A DNA stretch of 64,000 nucleotides, from contig NC_060026.1 of NCBI RefSeq assembly GCF_021134715.1, positions 8,733,001 through 8,797,000 on the forward strand, written 5' to 3'. Below, one piece after another: positions 46,878 through 56,815 of this stretch. The stretch's first letter is position 1; every line of letters starts with the position of its first letter. A model generated the notes under the pieces. It was not told the DNA's origin. It saw only the letters and a list, made by a program, of their open reading frames with translations, and did not search any database. The DNA is from Daphnia pulex. Its lineage: Eukaryota; Arthropoda; Branchiopoda; Diplostraca; Daphniidae. Both the position numbers and the translations under genes were made by a program.

Positions 46878-49330
46878 ATTTTTTGTTGTGTTTGTTCAGA
46901 GCCATTAACTCTGGTTTGTTTACAAATGTCGTAGGCGGCTGTCGTTTGTCATTGTTTTTGATGCTGTCAATGCAGAGAAATGTGACTTGGACAACTTGGA
47001 ATTCGGATAAGTGACTTTTGCATGTTGTATCTTTAGATTTTTCTACTAATTTACACTGTTTTTTTTCCTAGGTGTATATTTTATGATTCTATATGATGGA
47101 CTTCCTTTTACTGGTTGCCTTTATTTCGTGATTTCAAGTATGAAATTGAGCTTTGCATGTCATGTAGGTTTATCTCGACCTAGTTTTTTAAAATGTTTAT
47201 AGCCCTACCATCAACTTATTTTTTTTTCAAATTCTAGATGCATCCTGTCAGTCATTGTAATAAATTGACTATTAGCGCCCAGTCACTTTCCATACTCGAG
47301 ATCCTCATGTTGTAAAAAGCCTATATCACATGTATGAAGCCCATATTGGTATACAAATGTGTCGATACAAGGTATGTTTCCATTACTGTTATCACACCAG
47401 AACAGTGAAGCATTTAAGACCATTACAATTCAGATTTCCATATAACCAGTATAACGGTATATTCTTAGGACTTTTTCTCCTTTCACAATATTGACGATGT
47501 AACCTGCAAGCTGCAACAGAGTGTTTGTATTATGGCTGTTTATTTTCTGTTGAGTAGGCAACCACTGAGGGCTAGGTAGTGTTTTATTTCTCATAGGTAA
47601 ATTTGTAATTAACATAGAGAAATCATTTGTCCAATTGCTACCTACATAGTGGACTTTTCTACTAATTTACGCTATGATATTATCACCGCAGTGCCATTCA
47701 AAAAGTCACTCGGTTTCGCGCTCAAGAACAAATTTGTTTCTTTCGACAGATTTCTGTGTTATAAACACGACGATAAAGAATTGACAGCGAACGATAAAAG
47801 ATGTCACTTTTTCAAAGGTGTATGCGTGAATCGTGAGACCGGTCGCCCATCAAGTCAGGTCGGATATGTGCTGATGTCACTGTTCAAATGTTGGAAGGGA
47901 AAATGTTATGGCGCGATGGATTATGCCAGGCTGCTGGCCGAGCCAAGGCGGCGACGGAATTAACGGTACAAGGCCCGCGGTGGTGTGTGTGTGTGTAGTA
48001 TACGTGAACAATATAATGCCAGCTGATGGCCAACTCAATGGATATCTTCTGGCTGGCCAACAATCTGGCCTTCACAAACAGGTAGTCGAATAACGGTTCA
48101 TTCTTCTTCTTTTTCTTTTTTTACCTGCCTCTCCCTGAATTTTCTTCTTCTTCTTCTTTTTCCAGTCATTTCATTTTTGTTTTTTCCAGGTGTACGTCAG
48201 CACCAAAACTGTTGGGTTCTTGGCGACCCTTTTTCTTCCGCCTTGTTCGCCATTGGATATACCTTAGATTGCCTACCTGGCGGCTCCTCCCTCTTATCTA
48301 CCCATTCCGTCATTTTCTTCGCATTTCCTTTTGCGCCCCCTTTTTATTCCTTCTCTCCTCTTGCTCTCACCTTTCTGCCTTTGCACCGTTGTCTTTTCCC
48401 CCCTTCTTCTTCCTCCTTCTACGTACTATGTGTGTGTGTACATGTATACAAGGCAGCCATAAGATAGCTACTCTATCCGCTTGCTGCTGCTGCTGCTGGA
48501 TTCTTGGTCTGGTGGTTTGTCGAGCGGGCATTGACCAGGGCCAAAATGGCTCCGCGCGCCAAGTCCGATGGGAAGCGGCTCCTTTTTTTTTTCCTTTTTC
48601 TCTCCGCAGGGGCACTGCTGCTGCTGCTGGCCTGAGTGGGCAGTGCTGGGCAATAAGGCGACTGCTGCTGCTCATTCAAAGTCCCAATAAATACGTACAC
48701 CAACTTTGCGCCCACTTCCCGACTGCGAGAAAAATAGACATTGTTGTTTTTGTTTCTTCTCGACTTTTGTGAAGAAACAACTGTATTGTATATTTAGGGC
48801 TCCACGTATACAGAGGCCGGACTCGGTGCTCGGCGTCAGTTTATAAGGCACAATTTGAGTGTGTGTATTAGCTGCCGAGTGAATTTATTTTTTTAAAAGC
48901 AAAAGAGTCTTTGAGTGCGCCTTCAACAGGTGGTTCGAGTCGCAAGATTTTACGCTTGAAACGGAGTATTTTTTTTCTTCTTTTTCTTGGTGCATTTCCT
49001 CACTCCTGAGTTTCTATGCACGGCCCCTTGCTGTATCTTTCTCGATTTTTTCCCCAATTGTATTTTTCTATTCGTTTGTGGACGAGGAACTCAACAACAA
49101 CAGCTCGTCGCTGGCTCCAGTGAACTCTAGCCCTAACAAACCCCCCTATAGACGTCTATGTGTGTGTGTGTGGGTGTTGATTTCGTTTTGACGTTCGTCG
49201 TGTGTTGGAGTGTGCGGCTTTTTTTGTTTTGTTTTTTCCTTTAGTTTATTTATTTGGCCATCGTTGTCGTCTTGTGCCAGAGAAAAAGAATTGCAAACAT
49301 TTCTGAGCTGACGCTCTTGAGAGGTGGGCA

Positions 49331-49360
49331 GTGTGTGTGTGTGTGTGTGTGGCTATATAA
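49331..49360 (+). promoter_or_regulatory. GT repeat abutting the TATA box of the GT31 gene
   Basis: A (GT)10 tract at 49331-49350 is followed at once by GGC and TATATAA (49354-49360). The first coding ATG is 613 bases downstream, so a long 5' UTR or a further upstream intron is implied. Assignment as core promoter is by motif. Confidence 0.5.
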
Positions 49361-49972
49361 CACACAGTCACTTATTCTGGCTGGCCTGGCTCGTGTGTTG
49401 GTGTGTGTTGACCAGCTCCAAGTGGACTGACGACCAGCCAGTGACTCGCCTGCGCTCGACTCTTTGTGTTTTCCGCGATTAAACCCTTTTTCTTTTTACT
49501 AGCACGACATTGGCAGTTCCGATCGATATCGATCCTTTTGCACTATATTGCTGATCCGCTTTCTCTCTCTCTCGTGTGTCCGGTTTTTTTTATTTTTTTA
49601 TTTCTCTCATTTTCTTTTCGTGGGGAAGAAAACAGGCCAACATCACAGCCCGGGTTGTGTGTCTTAAGTCGGCTCCTCTTGTGGGTTTGTGTGTGAGTGT
49701 TGCCCGCTGCTGCACTTAATATCGCCGCCCAACTCTTATCCATCTTTCAACGGATATATCTAAAAGAAACCAGGCTGCTGCTGTTGCTCAGCCAGAGAAA
49801 AAGAAAAGCCAATCGTCATCTCAAAGAAGAAGAAAGAGGAAAGAAGAAGAAGAAAGAAGAAGAAGAAAAACGGGCACACACAACAGCGAGAGGAGACGGA
49901 GCAAAAGTGAGAGAACTACAGACGAAATACCGGTCACGTTCGTTGAGACGGACGTTGGCCCAGCAGTTGAGA

Positions 49973-52701
49973 ATGCCTTTCGGTGAAGTCATGTATCGCT
50001 GCAATGCGCATTACTGTTTCAGCAGCGTCTTCCGCAATCGGGTCGTCGGCTTGGTCATCACACTGGCCCTTATGCAGCTCTTCCTCTTCTCCTTTTACCT
50101 CAACGGCCTGCACAGTCAAGTGGTGGTGACGGCCAATACCGGCACTGGCACTGGCACTGGCGGCGGCGGCAGCAGCAACAGTCCCGTTTCGTCACTGGAG
50201 CAACAGGATGAGCGCCACCAGCAGCAGCAGCCGTTAGCGCAGCAACAGTTGCATCCGCACCAGCAGCCGTCACATCCGCACGGCGACATTTCGCTAATGG
50301 ACAGCGGGGCCGCCGCGGCCGCCGCTGTTCTCTCAGACATTGACCTTGGCCAAAGGTCACGATCAGTGGGTCAAGAGGTGGAACGGGCGGGCGAAGAATT
50401 CCTCAACCCGGCCATCATCAAAGCCAAGGCCGCCATGGGAGACGCGGCCAAAAAGGCGCTCGATCACCTCATGACCAACAAGAAACCGGCCATGGATTTG
50501 ATGGCCATGGCAGCCAAAAAGTTATCCAACGACCCCAACGATCCCATGGCCAAACTCGGATTGAATCTCCTGGCCAACGCTTTCAACAACATCAAGAATA
50601 GCCAGCGGGCCGTCCAGCCCAAATCGACGCAACAGGATCCCAAAGAGGTGAATAAGGGCCTTGTGCTGGACGCCAATGTTAAAGAATCGACATCATCGCC
50701 TGTTGCTAACGATGTCGACGATCAATCCAAATCCCAATACGCTAATCTAGCCCAAATGGGCTTACAGATGCTGACCAACGGGCTGGCCGATCCGTCGTCG
50801 CTGTTGGCCAGCAAGGGGGCGGCCAGCAGCAGCCCCGACATGCGCATGCTGGAAATGGCATCACAAATGATGTTGAGTTCCAAACTGTCCAAAGCCGGAT
50901 TTGATCCTCAAATGGCCAAAACAGCCTTGGGCCTACTTAAAGGAGCTGTGGCCAGCCAAAAGCTGGATCCGAGGGTTATTCTCGGTCTTGCCACTAAAAT
51001 GATGTCCATCCAACAACAATTACAGCAACCATCCTCATCCGCTTCTGGTGACACTAATAATGCTGGCGGACTCAACTTGTTGAGCCAATTCCTCTCCAAC
51101 GGCCAGCTGATGTCGGCGCTGCTTAATAGCGCCGGGGCCGGGGCCGCCGCCGCTGCCCAGCCGGCAGTTTCCGTCGACCAATCAAACACGATTTATCGCA
51201 ATTACGTCAAGTTGACCAGCCGGAAGCTGCCGGCCCTCAAATCAAAGATGTCGTCGCCTTATTCCATCCCGTCCAGCAAAGTCGTCGTCGACATTGGATT
51301 TCATTTCACGATGGAAGACGTGGACACGTGCCGATCCAACGCCACCTACCTGATCATGGCCGTCTCCTCGGCGGCCAACACCGAGGAGCGGCAGGCGGCG
51401 CGAGAGACGTGGATCAGAGATTTGCATCAGCTGGTCGGCGGCAAAGTGGACGTCGTCTTCGTTGTCGGCCAAACGGCCAACGTCACTCTGCAGCGGGCCG
51501 TCGAGGAGGAAGGCAGGACTCACCGGGACTTGATCCAGACCAACGTGCAGGAGCCAATCGAGAAGAGCGTCTTCAAGACGCTGGCCGGCCTGGTCTGGAT
51601 CGACCGCCACTGTCCGGAGATTGAGCAAATCCTCAAGATCGATGATGACGTCTACGTCAGCGCAGCGACGATGCTCAAGGCCATGGAGAAAGGAAAGGCT
51701 AGGCCCACCATTACGGGCAGCTTGATCGACAGCATGAACCCGTTTACCACGACAGGTGAGTTGTATACATAGTAGACGATGACGAATTAGATATCTAGGC
51801 CAATTACTTAGCGGGCCAGCCGAGTGTGCTCCGCGGGTTAATCGGAAATGATTCGCAATACAATCCGATACAATGCGGCCGGCACAGATGTATATATGTT
51901 ATAATCTATCTGAAATTGAATGTTGTTGTTGTGCTGAGCCCAGGAGAGACAACAATCTTATACAACATGTTCTCATCTTCTTTTGTTATTCTCCTTTCGT
52001 CGCAGATGAGAAACACAAAACCACGAAAAAATCGTGGCCTCTCAAGGAATTTCCTCGTTTCATGCTTGGCGGAGCTTACCTGATGGGCAGGCCGGCAGTG
52101 CCGCGTTTATTGGCGGCCGCTCAGGTGACTCCCGTCCTCCCCCTGGAAGACGTTTACGTCACGGGATTGTGCGCCATCGGTGGCAAAGTGGAGCTTATTC
52201 CCAAAAAAAGGTAAAAAGGGAAACATGGGCGTATAGACTTTATAGAGCTTTTATGTCTGCTGCATTGCTATATATAGACTGGTAAGGTTACTGTATGCCA
52301 TTGCCTGCGGCACTTAATCGACCAACTCCCGCTGTTGATTCGGATATGTAGCAATGGTATCGGCTTATAAGCCGTTAGATCAGTGGTTGACGTCTGTCCC
52401 TGTCTGTCCATCTCATTCCAATGCTGACCTTTACACGTGTCCACGCATTTCGGGTTGAGTTGTCTAATTAAACGGCCATTGTTTTGTTCTATTGCCCCGC
52501 AGTCTGTTTGAAGAAGAAATCAGCGAAGAATTGGACACTTGCACTTTTGAAGATTTCGCCTCTTGGCGCTCGACTGGCGCCGCTGACGTCAAACAGACGT
52601 GGAATTTTGCTCAAGCCATGAAAAGGAGCGGCGAAGTTTGCGTAACCACCAACAAGTGCGCACGGACGTTCATGGGCATCTGCATCCCGTCTTCGTCCTA
52701 A
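49973..52701 (+). CDS. GT31 beta-1,3-galactosyltransferase-like enzyme with long stem
   Basis: A Golgi type II membrane glycosyltransferase that would transfer a sugar, usually galactose or GlcNAc from UDP-sugar, in beta-1,3 linkage. Three exons, 49973-51755, 52006-52210 and 52503-52701, join in frame to 728 residues. The start is the first ATG in frame (MPFGEVMYRC). One membrane anchor lies at about 24-43. A stem of about 400 residues follows: Gly/Ser, Gln/His and Ala runs, then Met/Leu/Ala-rich helices. The catalytic domain starts near 440: TYLIMAVSSA, ERQAARETWIRDL, FKTLAGLVWIDRHCPEIEQI, the metal-binding IDDDVYV (Asp 557-559), FPRFMLGGAYLMG and EDVYVTGLCA (near 642). GT31 enzymes are commonly 300-400 residues, so the stem is exceptional. 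The acceptor and exact sugar cannot be read from sequence. Confidence 0.92.
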
Positions 52702-54020
52702 TAGCTCATGCTCCATTGTCTTTGTACATCGAACTGTTTTTTTTTTCTTTTCTTTATTTATCGCCGTTTTTAGAATAATCGGACTGGGCTTCAAATAAGC
52801 TCCAATCTATCAAAATTATTTCCAATCTTATTTATTAAATTATGGCTCATTATGGAAATTCCGTACGGTGGATGACGTGATGGTAATTTTGGCGTGTAAA
52901 ATATTATCTTCTTAGCTGTGCTATTTTCGACAATGTATCCGGATTAAATGGACTCGACCAGGAGAGAGCCGCAGCCGTCCCCCAAGCGAAGGGCAATCTT
53001 ACAGATTAATTTTATTAAAAAAAAAGATTGCCAGTTGTTGATTTCTTTCTTACATATACTCATTACACTCTAGAGGAATAAAGAGATTGACTTCTGCAAA
53101 ATAATGAGATGAGGAATACAAAAATTGTGGGTTTCGATTGACGTTTCTCTGTTCAGAATTGTGGTTATGGTGTAATTGGCAAAGTGAAACATTCCTTGTG
53201 AAATTTGTTATATTCCTTCAACGGAAATTGAGTAAGTGCTATAGTAATTTTGTATCGCAGATTCGCAGACCCTTTTGTGATGTTCAATACTCAAAAGAAG
53301 ATATCTGCCAACGGAACAAAGGACTCAAGCAAAAGACTACATATGCCTCCTTATATTTGAAATCAATTGTCCAATATAATCCACCCAGCTATTTGTGTTT
53401 GACCACATTTTCCGAAACATTCATTGGCAAGGCAATAACAGGAAATTGTCATCTGTAATCTATTCAATTCTTTTTTATATTTCCTGAATGGACCAATATA
53501 ATTTATAATGCCAATCGAATGCGGTTGTCTTTTTTGTGCGAGCAATAGAAAGTCAGCAGAGTGACAAGCAGATGGCTCTACTGATAGTAAGTGAAGGCAC
53601 CGGAATCCGGATAGACGACCCAAGGATGCTGAGTTGCCAGGTCTGGAAAAGATCGAAAATCTCGATTAGGGACAACATGCCTAAAATTAACACATCCCTC
53701 TTACTTAAAAATTAATAACAAATAAACTACAATGTCCAGTGAAGTCATAAAAAAAGAAGTAACTTGCCAGAATGATGACAAATCCTTTAAAATTATTAAA
53801 CACAAAAATAACCTGTTCTTTCATTTTGTATTATTTAATCGAAAATGAAGCTGTGTGAATAATAAATAAACTACAATTACTATCGAGGGGAAATAAAAAT
53901 TAAAAGATTACCTGATAACTAAGGAATGAAGTTATTCAATTATGAACGGGAACTGGAGACGACTGAAATGGGAAACATAAAACTAATACTGACACCGGCA
54001 AAACTCCATAAGTCGCCATG
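52702..54020. other. 3' flank of the GT31 gene
   Basis: The 3' UTR lies in the first few hundred bases. A 9-base inverted repeat, GGCAATCTT (52992-53000) and AAGATTGCC (53024-53032), could form a hairpin. No gene seen after that. Confidence 0.45.
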
Positions 54021-54127
54021 AAAAAACTGTTACTAACTTACTAACTCTATAGAGTTGGCTAACGTCCGAAGTTGCCAGTTCGCTGAAATTGTGAAAAAAA
54101 TTGGACGTGAACTAGTAACAGTTTTTT
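54021..54127. mobile_element. Short inverted-repeat element (MITE-like)
   Basis: Perfect 15-base terminal inverted repeats, AAAAAACTGTTACTA (54021-54035) and TAGTAACAGTTTTTT (54113-54127), enclose 77 bases. Inside lie a 14-base palindrome AACTCTATAGAGTT (54043-54056) and a second inverted pair ACGTCC/GGACGT. It has no coding capacity. A target-site duplication is not obvious, so it may be a deleted DNA transposon or a simple hairpin. Confidence 0.45.
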
Positions 54128-54554
54128 TTTTTATTTTTTGAAAATCTGATTAGTTACAATTCCAGCGTTATTAAAGTTATAAAAGAAAAAAAAAGGACGC
54201 AACATGCCCCTACAACGGGGCTAGTTGGCTTTCGCTGTAATTCTAATGGGAGAACAGCCGATACGGGGGTTGATTGAAACCTCGATTTTGATAAAATAAA
54301 TCATAATAACAAAGATTTATTTTTTTAGGGTGGTTTTTATATAATGCTCCTGATTAATTTTAAATATCCATAAGTAATTTGAGCTAATTCAAAAATTCAG
54401 TTATTCTCAGCAATGACAATTTTCCACAAGCCAACTTGCTTACGGTGAAAGGCAGAAATAGTCTGCCCGAGGTGCAGAGAACTCGTATGCTTCGGCTGTC
54501 ATCCGCCAGGAACGCGAGGGAAAATTCTATTTTTTAAAAATGGTTCTGTACGGC

Positions 54555-54805
54555 AGAAAACTGCTGTATTAAACCCGAAAAATTTCACGATTTTTGGCTA
54601 CCCCATGTTAGTTTTTTAAAAATATCTTAAAAACTATAAAAGCTGCGAAATCGTTGATTGCGCCATTCGATTTTTCGATAAATTTAGCTTCGAATGGTTT
54701 ACATCGCAACTGGCTCAGACTCCTAGTCGCGATTTACGAAAAATGAAAACCCAAAAATCTGGCCTGGTTGAGTCGTGGACTCGTTGTTAAATACAGCAGT
54801 TTTCT
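54555..54805. mobile_element. Second inverted-repeat element (MITE-like)
   Basis: Perfect 16-base inverted repeats, AGAAAACTGCTGTATT (54555-54570) and AATACAGCAGTTTTCT (54790-54805), bound a 251-base noncoding segment. Inner parts are also loosely complementary (CGATTTTTGG near 54589 against CCAAAAATCTGG near 54751). It looks like a nonautonomous DNA element; the superfamily is not assignable by eye. Confidence 0.5.
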
Positions 54806-55519
54806 AAAAAAAATTTTAACTAAAAACTTCATAGTTTAAGCAATATAATATTGTTTGTTCAGGGTAAAGCATCATCCTATGGCAGTTTCGAAATTTTTCT
54901 TCGTCACGTAATGTCTTAAAAATTAAACTTGTTATTTTAAAACCTGGTCATAAAAAAGAGGTATGCCTACGTCGGAGAATGTCAACTTGCATGCCGAAGA
55001 TAGCCTAATCGCTCCACTTTCCAGATTTTTACCTATTAGTTCGATGCAAATGTGCTTGCGTCGCCTTCTCAGTAGGGTCCTAAATCAATCCTTGTGAAGC
55101 AATAATGAGCGTCATACATTGAAAAAACATTGTGAAATTAATTTTGGTGAAAAAATCTAACCCTCCATTAATTGGGGACTGAATTCATACATTTTTACTG
55201 CCCCAACACAGTTTTGCCCAGACTTCGTTGTCGGGAATTCAGGTAACTTACTTAGGAAACTATCCAGTGATAATTATAGTTTCCTATCAAAAATTTAGAA
55301 AAGGGGGCTATCAAGGAACTACCAGTGAAAAAGGAAAATCCTTTAAATGGAAAACTGATAGGTAGCGGAGGGAGAAAAACTACCGAAAGGGGTTGTCAAG
55401 TCTCTCGCTGGGTTTCATTTTGTGATAGATTAAGCAAATGTTTTAAAACTTTCTTTCTATACTATATTGGTAGCAAATATTTCTGTGCTGTTAAATGTTG
55501 CACACAGGCTATTCGAGTT

Positions 55520-56815
55520 ATGAATATGCGAGTTATGAACGATCTTCTGCTGGCTGTTGACGAAGCGGATGGTGCAGCATTGGTGCTTTTGGATTTAAGT
55601 GCAGCTTTTGACACCATTGACCATTCTGCGCTACTGAGCTGCCTAGAGTGCCGTTTTGGGCTCAAAGGTGTGGTTTTTGACTGGTTTCGCTCTTACCCCT
55701 CTAATTGGAGGCAGTCAGTCTGCATCTTCGGGGAGTCTTCAACACCGTCGTCTTTACTATTTGGCGTCCCACAAGGATCAGTTCTTGACCCAGTTTTATT
55801 CACTATGTATCTCAGCCCACTTGACGACATTCTCTCCCTGTTTGAGGTGCTGCGCCATTACTCTACGGATGACACCCAATTTTACAAAATATTTCGTATC
55901 TTGGCCGATGGTTCTACTCAGCGTGCCGCTTTTTCCTGCCTGTCTGACTGTGTTAATTCCACAAACTCATGGATGATAAGAAACAAAGTCCAGCTGAACG
56001 CCGGTAAGACGGACATACTCATTGCTTCCTCTGTCCGCTCCAGAAAATCCAAACCGGTACCGTCACCTCTGGACATCTGTGACGAGCCGATCACTCCCTC
56101 TCCGTTTGTGAAAAACTTGGGCGTGATTGTCGACTCCCATTTGAACATGGAGCGCCAGGTGAACACCGCTTGCGGAAATGCGTACTATCGCATTTCGCGG
56201 ATTCGAAAATTTCTGGACGCAGCCGCCTGTAACCAGCTTGTTTCTGCCCTCGTCACCCCCCATCTTGACTTCGGTAACTCCCTGCTCTATGGCCTTCCGG
56301 ATTACCTTCTTGACAAATTACAACTAGAGCGGAATGCAGCTGTCCTAACTTAGACTAGGAAGCGTGAGCACATTACGAGCAAGCGGAAAAGTCTTCATTG
56401 GCTCCCGATTCGTCAGCGTGTGATGCACAAAATTACTGTCTTGGCTTATCAGTGTGTCAATGGTACTGCCCCATCGTATCTATGTAAACTTGTATCCCCA
56501 AGGTCTGTTAATCGTCGCCTCAGGAATTATAGTGAGATCTCACGTGATTTGGAGGTTCCGGTGAAGCTACTGGGGGCGTATGGGTCTCGTAGTTTCACTT
56601 ACGCAGCGCCCCGGATTTGGAACAGCCTCCCCATCGATCTAAAAATGTCTCCCTCAATCGAGAACGTCCATGCCTGACTGAAGACCCATCTATTTAAACT
56701 TGCCTACCACGACTAATATTGTAATCCCTGCCTCCATTCAGCGCTTTTGAGCATAACCAATTGGAAAAAGCGATTTATAAATACAATATATAATAATAAT
56801 AATTATTATTATTAT
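55520..56815 (+). mobile_element. Truncated L2/CR1-like non-LTR retrotransposon
   Basis: This is the 3' part of a LINE. It encodes the C-terminal two thirds of a reverse transcriptase, then the typical ending in which GCGCTTTTGAGCATAACC and AAAAGCGATTTATAAATAC precede short ATA/ATT repeats (56787-56815). The 5' end, including endonuclease and early reverse transcriptase, is missing, as expected from incomplete target-primed reverse transcription. The left boundary is approximate and is placed where the family-like sequence begins, near the duplicated CGAGTTATGAA at 55515 and 55530. Confidence 0.8.
55530..56720 (+). pseudogene. LINE reverse transcriptase remnant, broken
   Basis: Reverse transcriptase motifs are in order: LVLLDLSAAFDTIDHSALL, FDWFRSYPSNWRQSV, FGVPQGSVLDPVLFTMYLSP, STDDTQFY where the family has YADDTQ, and later KSLHWLPIRQRV, NGTAPSYL and YAAPRIWNSLP. 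The frame is interrupted by TAG at 56351-56353 and TGA at 56675-56677. With these stops and the altered catalytic box the copy is very probably inactive. The open frame extends upstream of 55520 into flanking DNA, which is not part of the element. Confidence 0.85.

Larger units (their letters stand above)
41096..49353. other. Gene-poor region between SYT17 and the GT31 gene
   Basis: No supported protein gene. It should include the upstream exons and promoter of SYT17. It holds a G8 run near 44669, a GGA repeat at 45481-45500, a GA-rich tract at 45990-46080, a tandem promoter-like duplication (46531-46877), a possible Cys-rich exon at 47691-47963, CT-rich sequence from 48100 to 48420 and CTG repeats at 48483-48500 and 48615-48630. 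Long open frames here follow low-complexity sequence. Confidence 0.45.

Noticed and set aside
48212-48772. 186-codon plus-strand open frame
   Set aside because: The first part follows a CT-rich tract (Phe/Leu/Pro runs) and the rest CTG repeats; no motif, splice logic or promoter supports it.
49697-49972. Upstream extension of the GT31 reading frame
   Set aside because: The frame is open but has no ATG; the Lys/Arg-rich sequence comes from GA-rich 5' UTR. The first ATG at 49973 directly precedes a normal type II anchor.
55325-55519. N-terminal part of the open frame that enters the LINE
   Set aside because: It does not match reverse transcriptase and probably represents flanking DNA fused by chance at the 5' truncation point.
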